DNA of 64,000 nucleotides, from assembly GCF_002288925.2 (NCBI RefSeq), contig NW_022098021.1, positions 627,227-691,226 on the forward strand. The letters run 5' to 3'. Under the pieces are notes generated by a model. That model had not been told where the DNA came from. It was given only the letters and a program-made list of their open reading frames with translations, and ran no database searches. Below, in pieces: positions 1 to 11,772 of the stretch (positions within the stretch are counted from its first letter, which is position 1; every line of letters begins with the position of its first letter). The translations under genes were made by a program, and so were the position numbers. The stretch comes from Delphinapterus leucas. Taxonomy: Eukaryota > Chordata > Mammalia > Artiodactyla > Monodontidae.

Positions 1-325
1 CATTTCAGTATTACCTGTGCTCTTGAGGTTATTTACATTATTTGTGAGATGGAAATATTATACATAATGGTGTGCTTCTGTGTATCTCTTCCCAATTTCA
101 TGTTTAGTTTTATGTTGGTGGCCTGAAATTAGCCACGGTGGGGAGAGTCTCATGGTAGATGCTACAATAAATATGGTGCTTACTTTCACCTCCCGAGAGC
201 TAGTGGTTAACCATATACAAGACAGTACGGGGCTGACTGTTGTTTATTTGGTCACTTTGCTGTTGGTGGTGTTTGGGTTATTTTGTGTTTTGCTGCTGCA
301 GATGACAGGTGATGAGTAACCTGTG

Positions 326-735
326 CAGGAACAACCCCGAGGTCTTGCGGGTTCAGTTCCAGACCAGTGCAGTGGAGCGAATGTCGTAGTAGAGCGAGTC
401 ATGGGAATTTTTTGGTTTCTCAGTGCACATAAGTTATGTTTACTATTAAGTGTGCAATAGCACTGTGTCTAAAAAATGTACACACCTTAATTAAAAAAAT
501 ATTAACCGTCATCTGAGCCTCAGTGAATCATAGTAGTAGCATTCCAAGATCACTGATTATACCAAGAGATCACCGTAACAAATAGAGTAATAATGAAAAA
601 GTTTGAAATGTCGCAAGAATTACCAAAATGTGATACAGAGGCGCGAGGTGAGCAGATGCTGTTGGGAAAATGGCGCTGATGAAGTTGCTTGCCACAGACC
701 TCCAATCTGTAAAAAAGGCACTACGACAAGGTCTC
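326..735 (+). mobile_element. Tigger-family (TcMar/pogo) DNA transposon remnant
   Basis: The left end resembles the Tigger1-type terminus (CAGG...CCCCGAGGT then TTGCGGGTTCAGTTCCAGAC). The interior carries family phrases such as GTGCAATAGCA and GAAAAAGTTTGAAAT. It is internally deleted and decayed, with no transposase. The short ORF at 670-915 belongs to it and its flank. The subfamily name is tentative. Confidence 0.75.
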
Positions 736-1159
736 CCCGTATATATCCTTGACTCTGTGGAGATGTTTCAGGGTAGATTCTTAGAAGCAGGATTGCTCAG
801 CCAGAGGTACGTGCACATGTTAGTTTTGTTAGATACTGTTAAATTGCCTCTGTTAGAGGTGGACCAGTTTGCATGCCTTTCAACAGTGTATGTGGAAGTG
901 CCCGTTTCTCCGTAGCCTCTCCGGCAGGGACTTTTAGCACTTTATTCTGTTCGGTGAAAACAGTGTGTTTAGTAAAATTTGTATTTCTCTTATTAGGAAT
1001 GCTCATGAGTAGCTTTTCATATTTCAGAGCTCATTGTCTTTCCTTTTCTGTGAACTGTTTGTTTACCTCTTATACCCATTTTTCTGTTTGGGCTTTGGTT
1101 TGTCTTAGTCTTTCCCCCATTAAGTCAGACTTTTAATGAGCAAAATGCATCTGTAATTT

Positions 1160-1300
1160 GTTCATGAAACAATTATTTAGCACCTATTATGTTACAGGTA
1201 CTGTGCTAATTGCTTGAAATAGTCTGATAGGAAGTACAGTAGACAGTTCCTGCTTTCGTGGGATTTGCATTGTGCTGGTATAGTTCAGATTTGTTAACAT
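1160..1300 (+). mobile_element. L2-like LINE fragment
   Basis: The phrase AATTATTTAGCACCTATTATG, then a 'tactgtgctaatt' pattern and 'cagttcctgctttcgtggg', match the eroded L2 3' region (body size/storage phrase TTATTGAGCACCTACTATG). Confidence 0.55.
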
Positions 1301-1566
1301 AAGGAAGGTTTTGCGGTGACTGAAAGGACCAGACTAATTATAATCTCCAGAACTCAATGTGGTGTTTGATGTTGGTGATGTCATTGCATTAGTTATCTTC
1401 TGATACCTAGGTTTGGTAAGAGCTAGCTGCCCTGGGTTAAAGTCGTGGCCCAGCACTCATCCTCTGTGTCCTGGGCATTTGCTTAAATCCACCCCCCCGC
1501 CCCACCCCTGCACCCTGCCTTTTTTCATCACGTGTCTTGCCTGATGGTATTTCCTACAGTTTTTAA

Positions 1567-1803
1567 AAAATTTTATTTATTTTTGGCTGTGTTTGGTCCT
1601 TGTTGCTGCTTGCGGGCTTTCTCTAGTTGTGGTGAGCCAGGGCTTCTCTTGTTGTGGAGCACAGGCTCTAGGCACGTGGGCTTCAGTAGTTGTGGCTCAT
1701 AGGCTTAGTTGCTCCGCGGCATGTGGGATCTTCCCGGACCAGGGCTCAAACCCATGTACCCTGCATTGGCAGGCAGATTCTTAACCACTGCGCCCCCAGG
1801 GAA
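1567..1803 (-). mobile_element. CHR SINE (long type), minus
   Basis: Reverse complement of a CHR-2-like SINE. It starts with A/T tail and TTGGCTG, has the body repeats GTGGGCTTCAGTAGTTGTGG and ends at the tRNA-like head (AACCACTGCGCCCCCAGGGA). Confidence 0.85.
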
Positions 1804-1816
1804 AACCCCTACAATT

Positions 1817-2029
1817 TTTTTTTTTTTTTTTTGGCGGTACGCGGGCCTCTCACTGTTGTGGCCTCTCCCGCTGCCGAGCACAGGCTCCGGACGCACAGGC
1901 TCAGCGGCCATGGCTCACGGGCCCAGCCGCTCTGTGGCATGTGGGATCTTCCCGGACCGGGGCACGAATCCGCGTCCCCCGCATCGGCAGGCAGACTCTC
2001 AACCACTGCGCCACCAGGGAAGCCCCCCA
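1817..2029 (-). mobile_element. CHR-2 SINE, young odontocete-type, minus
   Basis: Poly-T then GGCGGTACGCGGGCCTCTC and a head ending CCACCAGGGAAGCCC. It is flanked by an 11-bp duplication CTACAATTTTT (1809-1819 and 2030-2040). Confidence 0.92.
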
Positions 2030-2039
2030 CTACAATTTT

Positions 2040-3430
2040 TAATGAATGGAAATAGTAAGTACCTTTTTCTTTTCCCAGTGGTAGTGCCTTTGGTGTTTCC
2101 TCATTAAATTAGATGCCAACTTCAGAGTTGGTAAATATATTTTATCACATTGAAGAAGAATCCATGGATTTCTTTCATTAAATGTTTTATCAGAAATGAG
2201 AATTGAGTTTTGAAGGTCTTTTCAGTGTCTATGGCAGTGATTGTATGATCCCCCCCCCCACCTTTATTTATTTATTTTTTTGGCTGCGTCAGGTCTTAGT
2301 TGTGGCATGTAGGATCTTCGTTGAGGCATGCGGGATATTTCGTTGCAGCGTGCGGGCTTCTTTCTAGTTGTGCCGTGCAGGTTCCAGAGCGCGTGGGCTC
2401 TGTAGTTTGCAGCACATGGGCTCTCGTTTGCAGCACATGGGCTCTCCTGTTGAGGAATGCGAGCTCAGTAGTTGTGGCACGGGGGCTTAGTTGCCCCGCG
2501 GCATGTGGGATCTTAGTTCCCCCACCTGGGGTAGAACTCGTGTCCCCTGCATTGGAAGGTGCAGATTCTTTACCACTAGACCACCAGGGATGTCCCTCCC
2601 CATCCCTTTAAATCTATTAATATGTGAATTATTTTAATGGATTTCCTAATTCATCTAAACATTCTTGCATTATTAGAATAAACCATACCAGATCATTATT
2701 GTATTTAAAATTTTATTTCTAATTGTTAATATTTAGTACTTTCCATTGGTATTCATAAGTGAGATTAGTCTTGAATTTCCTTTTTTTGGTGCAGTCTTTA
2801 AGATATCAGTGTTATATTTGCTTTATAAAAATGCTCAGAGGAAAATTCATACCCTTATATACTTAAATGAGTAAAAATGAACATAAATGAATTAACTATT
2901 AAACTCAAAGTTGTAAAAAGAAAATAAATTAAAGCAAAAGACAAGAAAAAAGATAAAAGTAGAAATTAGTGAATTAGGATATAAAAATAGTACTAAAATA
3001 ATTCAAAATGCTGCTTCTATAGGAAATCAAGTCTTTGAAAAACTAGACAAACCGATTGTCAGTCAGGAACAGAGGTTGAAAAATGCACAGATTCACAAAG
3101 ATAAGAAATGACAAGTTGGACTTACCCATCAAAACAGAGAAAATTGAAGAAAATCAACAAGGGACTACTTTGTACAACCCTATATAGAAATGTTGAAAAC
3201 CTAGATCAAGTGAGTAATTTTCTATCAAAATATAATTTCCCTAAATTGACTCCAGAGCAGATAGAATAAGGCAGAGAAATTTCCATAGAAGAAATAGAGA
3301 TAGTTATCAAAGAACTACCCCACAAAATGAAATAGGCTCAGATGGTTTTACAGGGAAATTCCATCAGATTTGAACTAGGTAACCTTAATGTTATTTAAAC
3401 CATTCCAAAGCATTAAAAAGGGTGAAAACT
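2040..3430 (-). mobile_element. Old L1 fragment with 5' inversion
   Basis: 2040-2830 reads as antisense L1 ORF2 (reverse-transcriptase part) while about 2830-3430 reads as sense ORF2 from the linker before it (AATAGGCTCAGATGGTTTTA region). The order fits a minus-strand insertion whose 5' part is inverted (twin priming). A CHR SINE interrupts it at 2262-2597. Confidence 0.6.
2262..2597 (-). mobile_element. CHR SINE (long type), minus
   Basis: It starts with C- and T-rich tail, contains several degenerate GTGGCATGTGGGATCTT-like body units and ends CCACCAGGGATGTCCCT. It is more diverged than its neighbours. Confidence 0.8.
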
Positions 3431-4268
3431 ACTCATGTTAAAAAAAAAATTGTGGTAAGTGTATATAATATAATATTCCTAATTTTAAACATTTTAAACT
3501 ATACAATTGAGTGGCATTAATTACAGTCATAATTTGTGCAGTCATTACCTCTATTTCCAGAACTTTTTCGTGACCCAAACAGAAACTCTGTGACAATGAA
3601 GCCAATAACGCCTCATCTTCCCCTTCACCCCTGACCCTGGTAATCTCTCATCTACTTTCTGTCGATGAATTTGCTGATTCTAGGTATTTCATATAAGTGG
3701 AGTCATACAATATCTGTCCTTTTTGTCTGGTTTATTTGCTTAACATAATGTTTTGAGTTTCAGCCATGTTGTAGCATTGTTTTTTATGGCTGAATAGTAT
3801 TCATTGTATGCATATACATTTTGCTTATTCATTTATTTGATGATGGACATTTGGGTTGTTTCCATCTTTTGACTATTGTGAATCATACTGCAATGAACAT
3901 TAGCATATAAGTATCAGTTTGAGGTCTGTTTTAAAGTTCTTGTGGGTGTATACCTAGGAGTGGAATTGTTGGGTCATAGGGTAATTCTATGTTTAGCTTT
4001 TTGAAGAATGGTTAAACTGTTTTCCACAACAACTGTATCAGTTTAAATTCCTACCAGCAATACATGAGGGTTCCATTTGCTGTCCATCTTTGCCAACACT
4101 TGTTACTTTCCATTAAAATTTTTTTTTTTATCATAGACATCACAGTAGGAGTGGAGTGGTATATCTTTGTGGGTTTGACTTGCATTTCCCTAAAGACTAA
4201 TGATGTTGAGTATGTTTTCATGTGCTTTTTGGCCATTTGTATGACTTCCTATAGAAGTCATATATAGT

Positions 4269-4434
4269 TTTTTTTAAATGTTTATTTGTTTATTTGGCTG
4301 TGTCAGGTCTTTAGTTGTGGCATGTGGGCTCTTAGTTGCGGCATGCGACATCTAGTTCCCTGACCAGGGATCAAATCCAGGCCCCCTGCATTGGGAGCAC
4401 AGAGTCTTAACCGCTGGACCACCAGGGGAGTCCC
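4269..4434 (-). mobile_element. CHR-1-like SINE, minus
   Basis: Short tRNA-derived SINE inside the L1. It contains TAGTTCCCTGACCAGGGATC and ends GGACCACCAGGGGAGTCCCT. Confidence 0.85.
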
Positions 4435-4774
4435 TCATTTTACTTTCTTGATAATGTCATTTGCAGAAAACTTTTTAATTTTAATGGCCAGTTTACCTCC
4501 TTTTCTTTTGTTGATTGTGTTTTTGGCACCATATCTAAGAATTTGTTACCAAATCAAAGGTCAAGGTGGTTTATCCCTATGCTTTCTTCTAAGAGTTTTA
4601 TGGTTTTAACACATATTTAGGTCTTTGGTCCATTTTGAATTAATTTTGTTGATGATGTGAGGCAGGCATCCAACTTCGTTCTCTTGTGTGTGGAAATCCA
4701 GTTGTCCCAGCACCATCTGTAATTGGACTTGTGTGGGTTTTTTTGTTGTTGTTTTTAATTTTTTTACTTTTTCA

Positions 4775-4901
4775 TTTATTTATTTAGTTTTTTGGCTGCG
4801 TCATGTGGCATGTGGGATCTTAGTTCCCCGACCAGGAATCGAACCCGCGCCCTCTGCAGTAGAGGCTTGGAGTCTTAACCACTGGGCCACCAGGGAAGTC
4901 C
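4775..4901 (-). mobile_element. CHR-1-like SINE, minus
   Basis: TTTATTTA tail, TTTGGCTGCG, TTAGTTCCCCGACCAGGAAT and CCACCAGGGAAGTCCCT head. Nested in the old L1. Confidence 0.87.
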
Positions 4902-5251
4902 CTGTTAATTGGTCTTGTGATATTTGTCAAATACTAATTGGCCATAGATGAGTAGGTTTATTTCTGATAACCATCTTTGTAGGAAGTTTTGAAATCAGGA
5001 AATGAGTCCTCCAACTTTGTTCTTCTGTTTGGATACTCTAACCCCATTCTAGTTTTGTATGACTTTTCCATTTCTGCAGAAAAGGCTTTTATAATTTTAA
5101 TAGTGATTGCATTGATTCTGTAGATCGCTTTGGGTAGTACTGACATTTCTGCAATGTCAAAGCTTCCTATGTATGAACATGGGATGTTTTCTCATTTACT
5201 TAGGTCTTTATTAGCTCTAGTAGCTTTATTGTTGACCCCTTGGGGTTTTCT

Positions 5252-5614
5252 TTTTTTTCCTTTTTTTATAAATGTATTTATTTTTATTTTTGGCTGCGTT
5301 GGGTTTTCGTTGCTGCGTGCGGGCTTTCTCTAGTTGTGGCGAGCGGGGGCTACTCTTCGTTGTGGTGTGCAGGCTTCTCATTGCAGTGGCTTCTCTTGTT
5401 GCAGAGCTCAGGCTCTAGGTGCATAGGCTTCAGTAGTTATGGCATGTGGGCTCAGTAGTTGTGGCTCTCAGGCTCTAGACACAGGCTCAGTAGTTGTGGC
5501 ACACAGGCTTAGTTGCACCTTGGCATGTGGGATCTTCCCGGACCAGGGCTCTACCCCGTGTCTCACTGCATTGGCAGGCGGATTCTTAACCACTGTACCA
5601 CCAGGGAAGTCCCT
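5252..5614 (-). mobile_element. CHR-2 SINE (long), minus
   Basis: Long body with repeated CAGTAGTTGTGGC units and head CCACCAGGGAAGTCCC. It is flanked by the duplication GGGTTTTCTTT (near 5242 and 5615). It interrupts antisense L1 ORF2. Confidence 0.88.
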
Positions 5615-6423
5615 GGGTTTTCTTTATATAGAGTCAGTTCATCTCCAGTAGTGATAGTTTTACTTCTTCCTTTCCAATTTAGATGTCTTTTATTTCTTTT
5701 TCTAACTTGTTCTGACTAGAACTTTCACTATCATATTGAATAGAAGTGGCAAAAGTAGGCATCCTTTTCTTGTTCCTGACCTTAGAGGGAAAGATTTGTG
5801 TCTTTTCTCCTTTGAGTATGCTGTTAGCTATGGGTTGTTCATATATGGCATTTGTTACGTTGAGATGGTTTTCTATTCCTAGTTTGTTGATTGTCTTTTA
5901 TCATAAAAGGGTGTTGAAGTTTGTTAAACTTTTTCTTCATCATTTGAGATTATCATGTGGTTTTTACCTTCATTCTATTCATGTGGTATATTACATTGAT
6001 TATTTTACATTTGCATTACTGGGATAAACCCCACTCGGTTATGGTGTGTAATATTTTTAATATGCTGCTGAATTTGCCTTACTGATATTTTCCTTTAGAT
6101 TTTTGTATGTATATTTGTAAGAGATATTTGTCTGTAATGTCTGTCTGTCTTTGGATTCAGAGCAATGGTGGCCTAATGGAATAGGAGTGGGAGGTGTCCA
6201 CCGTGTTCTGACCTGGGGAGAGTTTGAGAAGAATCTGTGTTAGCTCCTCTTTGAATGTTTGGCAGAATGTCCCAGTGAAGTCATTTGATCCTGGCTTTAC
6301 TTTGCTGCAACGCTTTTGATGACTGATTCAGTCTCTTTACTTCTTACAGGTCTGTTGATATTTTCTGTTTCTTCCTGAGTCAGTTTTGGTGTTTTGCTTT
6401 TTTTAAAATGCAAACCACTCCAG

Positions 6424-6675
6424 GTATTTATTTATTCATTTAATTTCTTTTTTTACCTTTGGCTGCGTTGGGTCCCCGTTGTGGCGTGCGGGCTTCTCAC
6501 TGCAGTGGCCTCTCCCACTGCGGAGCATGGGCTCCAGGCGCATGGGCTTCAGTAGCTGTGGCGCAGGGGCCCAGCCGCTCTGTGGCATGTGGGATCCTCC
6601 CAGACCAGGGCTTGAACCCGAGCCACCTGCATTTGGCAGGCAGACCCCCAACCACTGCGCCACCAGGGAAGCCCC
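6424..6675 (-). mobile_element. CHR-2 SINE, minus
   Basis: TTTATTTATTCATTT tail, TTGGCTGCGTTGGGTCCCCG and head GCCACCAGGGAAGCCCC. The ORFs of 77-90 codons here on both strands are SINE artefacts. Confidence 0.88.
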
Positions 6676-9629
6676 TGGTTTGCATTTTTTAAGGGATTTC
6701 TGTTTCATCTAGGTTATCCAGTTGTTGGTGTATAATTATTCATAGCATTTTCTCACAGCCCTTTCTTAGGGAATATTTGTAGTATTGTCCCTACTTTCGT
6801 TTCTCTGTTTTGTTCTTTGCGTCTTTTTTCTTAGTATAACTAAAGGTTTGTTGACTTTTTTGATCTCTTCATTGGCCAGCTTTTTGTTTCAGTGATTATA
6901 TTTTCATACTCGTTATTTCTCTGCACTCTATTATTTCCTTTCTTCTGCTGGCTTGGGTTTAGCTTTCTCTCTTTTTCTGTTTCTTTAAGGTGTAAGTTAT
7001 GTTATCGATTTAGATCTTCTTTTCAAAAATAGGTATTTGCAATTATAATTTTTCCTCTGAGCACTGTTTGCACTGCATCCTGTCACTTTTGGTATATTTT
7101 GGTTTTGCCTTGACTCATCTGTTAAGTATTGAAAAATTTCCCTTGTGATTTCCTCTTTGACCCATTGGTTAAGAGTGTGTAGTTTTTATATCCCTGTATT
7201 TGTAAATTTTCTAGTTTTGTTTTTGTTATTCATTTTTTATTTCATTCTGTTATGATTGGAAAAGATACTCTGCGATTTCAATCTTTATACATTTATTGGG
7301 ACTTTTCCTGGAGAATGTTTCATGTGCACTTGGGGAGAACATAGTGGCTTGTAGTGTTATTCAGATCCTGTACATAAGTGCCAAAATCCCGTGTGGCTGG
7401 TCTGTCCATTATTGAAATGGGTGTATGTATTGAGTTCTACAGCTGTTACTGTAGAATTGCCTGTTTTTCCCTTCACTTCTGTCAATGTTTGCTTAATATA
7501 TTTTGGGTCTCTGATATTTGGTGAAAAAGTTTATAGTTGTTATATCTTCTTGATGAATTTACCCTTTTTCCAGTATGGTTTTGTTTTGTTTCTTGTATTA
7601 GTTTTTTGACTTAAAGTTTATTTTGTTTGATGTTAAAATTTTTTAAGAAATTTGTGGTGTATTGTGGGGATTCTTGTGGTTTATCCATTCTAGGGTTCTT
7701 TCAGCTTCTTCTCCCTGAAATTAGTCTTTTGCCTAATTTGCAGTGTTTTCAGACTTTTGAGCACTCGTTCAGCCCTGCCCTCTTTTCCTCTCCCTCCGGG
7801 ACTCTAATAATGTAGTTATTATATTACTGTAGTTACAGTCCTGCAGGTCCCTGAGGCTCTATTCTTTATTTTTACCTCCAAGGCTGTGTTATTTCTGATA
7901 TTCAGACTGGATAGTTTCTCTTTTCCCCTTCCGTGGTCCTGTCCTCTGTCTTTTCCATTCTGCTCTTGGTCCCATCCATTGGGATTTTTGGTGGTTGTTA
8001 TTTATTTATTTTACTAATACTTAATTTTGTTTAGAACAGTTCCAGTATTACAGAAACATTGATCAGATAATACAGAGTTCTCATGGGATAGCCCCTCCCC
8101 ACACCGTTTCCCTCTGTATTGACACCTTAAATTGGTATGATAATTTGTTACAATTAGTGAGCTCATATTGAAATATTATTAGTATGTAAAGTCCATAGTT
8201 TACGAAAAAATTAAGAAAATGTGAATAATGTTCATTTCCTGTTCAGGATCCCATCCAGGATGCCACATCACATTCAGCAGTTGTGTCGCCTTAGGCTCCT
8301 CTTGGCTGTGACATTTTCTCAGACTTTGACGAGCTTGACAGTTTTTAGGAGTCAAGTGTATTGCAAGAGCCCCCTCTGCTTTCATCTCTAGACAGACCGG
8401 GCTCTGGGTTTAGGAGGGAGATGACAGAGGTGTTGGCCTTTTGCACTTTTGCAGTTTTCATCACATAACAAGGATACATGTCTCAACATGACTTATGACT
8501 GTTGATGTTGATGTAGATCACCTCGCTCAAGTGGTGTCAGGATTCTCCACCGGAAAGCCCCCGCCGCCCCCCGCCCCCCGTTCCTTGTTTAATGTTTGGA
8601 AGAAAGTCACTCTCCTTTAAGGAGGAGTATATAGTTACTTGGAATTTTTCTGCATAGGACTTTTGCCCCTGTTTTCAGTCCTGCAGTTTCCATTTGGACC
8701 TTCTATTTCTTTGATGAGAATTTCTATTTTTTAATTGTGTTTTTTTTCCCTTGTTGAAGCATTTTTATCATGGCTGCTTTAAAACCTTTGGCGCATAATC
8801 CTAGGGTATCTGTGCTTTCAGTGTGAGCATCTTTTGACTGTCTCCTTCCGTGGCTCTGGGTCCCTCCCCTCTGGGCTCCAGGAGGGCCTGCTACTGCGCT
8901 CCCTGCAGCCCCACTGGCACCAGGATGATTCTCCTCCAGAGGATACAGAAAGTATTCTTCATAATATCAGTAAATAAAGCTTATTTCAAAGTAGAGTTTC
9001 ATCTTTTTTTTTAGTGGTCATAGTTTTTATATTTCTCATACTATATGTTCATAATTTTAAGTAAATAAGAGGGAATCTGTGTGTATGTTGTTACTGATAA
9101 AGGGACATAATCAGACATGTTTGGAGAGCACTGCAGTGATGCTCTAGTGAATGTCTTCTTTTTCTAAAGCCTGGGAACTAAAACTGTACAGTGATTTTTT
9201 TGGTCCCTGCTCTCGCATTCTTCCACCCCCAACCTTTTGTCTCTAACATCTAAGTTGGCCACTCTTGTTGTTTATCCCTGTCGCCCAGTTAGTGTCTGGA
9301 GTATACAGATACAGGTGATTAATCATCTAGATCCCGGCAGTGGGGACTGTCTAGTGCTTAACACTTGTCTTTCAGTATTTTCCATTTTCTTAAAAAAAAA
9401 TTTTATTTAAAAATTTTTAAAATTTTTATTGAAATATAGTTGATTTACAGTGTTGTGTTAGTTTCACGTGTACAGCAAAGTAACTTGGTTATACGTACAC
9501 ATAAATCTATATATTCTTATATTCTCTTCCACTGTAGATTATTACAAGCTGTTGAGTGTAGTTCCCTGTGCTGTACAGTGGGTCTTTGTTGGTTATCTAC
9601 TTTACATGTAGTGGTGTGTGCATATTTTA

Positions 9630-9837
9630 TTTTTTTTATTTTTTTGCGGTACACGGGCCTCTCGCTGTTGTGGCCTCTCTTGCTGCGGAGCACAGGCTCC
9701 GGACGCGCAGGCTCAGCAGCCATGGCTCACAGGCCCAGCCGCTCCGCGGCATGTGGGATCTTCCCGGACCGGGGCACGAACTCATGTCTCCTGCATCAGC
9801 AGGCGGACTCTCAACCACTGCACCACCAGGGAAGCCC
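9630..9837 (-). mobile_element. CHR-2 SINE, young odontocete type, minus
   Basis: GCGGTACACGGGCCTCTCG body and head CACCACCAGGGAAGCCC, with a perfect 17-bp target duplication GGTGTGTGCATATTTTA (9613-9629 and 9838-9854) in the L1 3' UTR. Confidence 0.95.
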
Positions 9838-10761
9838 GGTGTGTGCATATTTTAATCTCAAGCTTCTAATTTATCCCTGCCCCTCTCCCCCCCGTTTTCC
9901 CCTTTGGTAACCATGAGTTTGTTCTATGTCTGTGAGTCTATTTGTTTTGTAAATAAGTTCATTTGTATCATTTTTTTTTTAGATTCCACATATAAGGGAT
10001 ATCATATGATATTTGTCTTTCTGTCTGACTTCACTTAGTATGATAATCTCTATCTAGGTCCATCCATGTTGCTGCAAATGGCATTATTCCATTCTTTTTA
10101 TGGCTGAGTAATATTCCATTGGATATATACCACATCTTCTTTATCCATTCCTCTGTCAATGGACATTCAGGTTACTTCCATGTCTTGGCTATTGTAAATA
10201 GTGCATCAGTGAACATTGGGGTGCATGTATCTTTTCAAATTATGGTGTCCTCCAGATAGATGCCCAGGAGTGGGATTGCTGGGCTGTATGGTAGTTCTAT
10301 TTTTAGTTTTCTAAGGAACCTCCACAGTGTTCTCCATAATGGCTGCACCAAATACATTCCCACCCACAGTGTAGAAAGGTTCCCTTTTCTCCACACCCTC
10401 TCTAGCCTTTACTGTTTGTAGGTTTCTTGGTGATGGCCATGCTGACTGGCCAGAGGTGACACCTCATTGTAGTTTAGATTTGCATTTCTCTAATGATTAG
10501 TGATGTTGAGCATCTTTTCATGTGCCTCTTAGCCATCTATATGTCTTCTTTCAACAAATATCTATTTAGATCTTCTGCCCATTTTTGACTTTTTTTTTTC
10601 ATATTGATCTGCATGAGCTGTTTGTATATTTTGGAGATTAATCCTTTGTCGGTTGCATCATTTCCAAATATTTTCTCCCATTCTGTAGGTTGTCTTTTTG
10701 TGTTGTTTATGGTTTCCATTGCTGTGCAAAAGCTTTTAAGTTTAATTCAATCCCATTTGTT

Positions 10762-10978
10762 TATTTTATTTTATTATTATTTTTTGTGCGGTACACGGGC
10801 CTCTCACTGTTGTGGCCTCTCTCATTGTGGAGCACAGGCTCCGGACGCGCAGGCTCAGCGGCCATGGCTCACGAGCCCAGCCGCTCCGCGGCATGTGGGA
10901 TCCTCCTGGACCGGGGCACAAACCTGTGTCCCCTGCATCGGCAGGTGGACTCTCAACCACTGCGCCTCCAGGGAAGCC
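10762..10978 (-). mobile_element. CHR-2 SINE, young odontocete type, minus
   Basis: GTGCGGTACACGGGCCTCTC body and head CCTCCAGGGAAGCCCC. It is inserted in the L1 ORF2, which resumes at 10979 (TTTTTGTTTTTATTTCCATT). Confidence 0.93.
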
Positions 10979-11189
10979 CCTATTTTTGTTTTTATTTCCA
11001 TTACTCTAGGAGACTATTTTCCATTTTCTTGCATAGTATTTTGACTTTTAAGGAAAACAGGATGCTTTCTGCAAAGAGTAAGGATATAAATGTCTATGTG
11101 CTGGAAGCTGTTATATGTGCTTTAAAAAGAGCTTCCAAAACAACCCATTTGCAGACGATGAAAACTGTAACTGTGTAATTTCCAAATCA

Positions 11190-11324
11190 GTTTTGTTTTT
11201 GTTTGTTTGTTTGCTTTGGCCGCACTGCAAGGCTTGTGGGATCTTAGTTCCCTGATCAGGGATTGAACCCAGGGCTGCGTCAGTGAAAGCTCTGTGTGCT
11301 AACCACTGGACTGCCAGGGAACTG
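11190..11324 (-). mobile_element. CHR-1-like SINE, minus
   Basis: TTTGTTTGTTTG tail, CTTTGGCCGCACTGCAAGG, TTAGTTCCCTGATCAGGGAT and a head with GACTGCCAGGGAACTGCC. Diverged copy. Confidence 0.82.
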
Positions 11325-11700
11325 CCGAGATACTGTTTTATGTATTATTAATAGATTTTACTGAATACATTTAGAATACGTTGTCATCTAAGAGAAATAT
11401 GTGATTTTTTTTTGCAAGGTCTACTTAGAGGTGAGTCAAATCTAAGGGTCTGTTTTTAATTCTTTATTTATCTAGTTACTATTATTTTTCTATAGGATAA
11501 TTATAAAGTTATGATATATAATATTCTGTAAGCTGGTCAGTGGCACTGTAGGACAGATAGGCATTTTTAAAAGTTGGAACGAGGTTGTAAGTCACAAAAC
11601 AGGTAATTAAGACTCAACTTTTACAGATTGCTTGTTGACCTTTCGATCTAGCAGCCTTTCTTTATATCTTTTTATAAAGCCTTTTAAAATCTTTTTTTAG

Positions 11701-11772
11701 GTAGGTAGCCATCCAAGCTTTCTGAAGGAGGTTCGTGATCACATGCAGGACTCTTTCTTAATGCAGCCTGAG
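11701..11772 (+). CDS. ZMYM2: ZMYM2 exon: linker before the MYM fingers of this window
   Basis: 72 nt, 24 codons, phase 0 on both sides. It is bounded by a TTTTTTTAG acceptor and a GTAAGC donor. The peptide begins VGSHPSFLKEV and ends SFLMQPE, which is the known ZMYM2 linker between an upstream finger and the CTGC finger. It contains no zinc ligands. The acceptor is followed by a second possible AG (GTAG) four bases on, but using it would shift the frame. Confidence 0.93.

Larger units (their letters stand above)
3430..8840 (-). mobile_element. Old L1 (L1M-type) remnants, antisense
   Basis: Reverse complement of L1 from the 3' region (3430-4050) through ORF2 (about 4440-7830) to 5' parts (about 7985-8830). 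Recognisable phrases include AACATGGGATGTTTTCTCAT and GGAGAATGTTTCATGTGCAC. It is full of stops and interrupted by four CHR SINEs. Whether it is one insertion or several cannot be decided by eye. Confidence 0.75.
9405..11012 (-). mobile_element. Younger 5'-truncated L1, antisense, with two nested SINEs
   Basis: Reverse complement of an artiodactyl-type L1 3' end: the 3' UTR starts near 9420 (TTTATTGAAATATAGTTGAT) and the ORF2 C-terminal part follows up to 11012. The minus-strand translation at 10537-10719 contains [20 protein letters not shown], which is ORF2p. CHR-2 SINEs at 9.63 and 10.76 kb split it. Confidence 0.88.
1..11700 (+). other. ZMYM2: ZMYM2 intron (partial) rich in L1 and CHR SINEs
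   Basis: No exon was found here. The ZMYM2 peptide expected before VGSHPS (an upstream MYM finger) is absent, so its exon lies upstream of the window. The stretch holds a Tigger copy, old antisense L1 sequence between about 2.0 and 8.8 kb, a younger antisense L1 at 9.4-11.0 kb and ten CHR SINEs, several nested inside the L1s. About 736-1160 and 1300-1560 show nothing I recognise. Confidence 0.85.

Noticed and set aside
1690..2107. Overlapping ORFs of 120-132 codons (also around 9440-9910, 10604-11178 and 29826-30123)
   Set aside because: They lie in CHR SINEs, whose GC-rich tRNA-derived body happens to be open in several frames on both strands. The same peptides recur at every SINE copy.
10537..10719. 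Minus-strand ORF with [15 protein letters not shown]
   Set aside because: It is a fragment of L1 ORF2p in a 5'-truncated L1, not a host gene.
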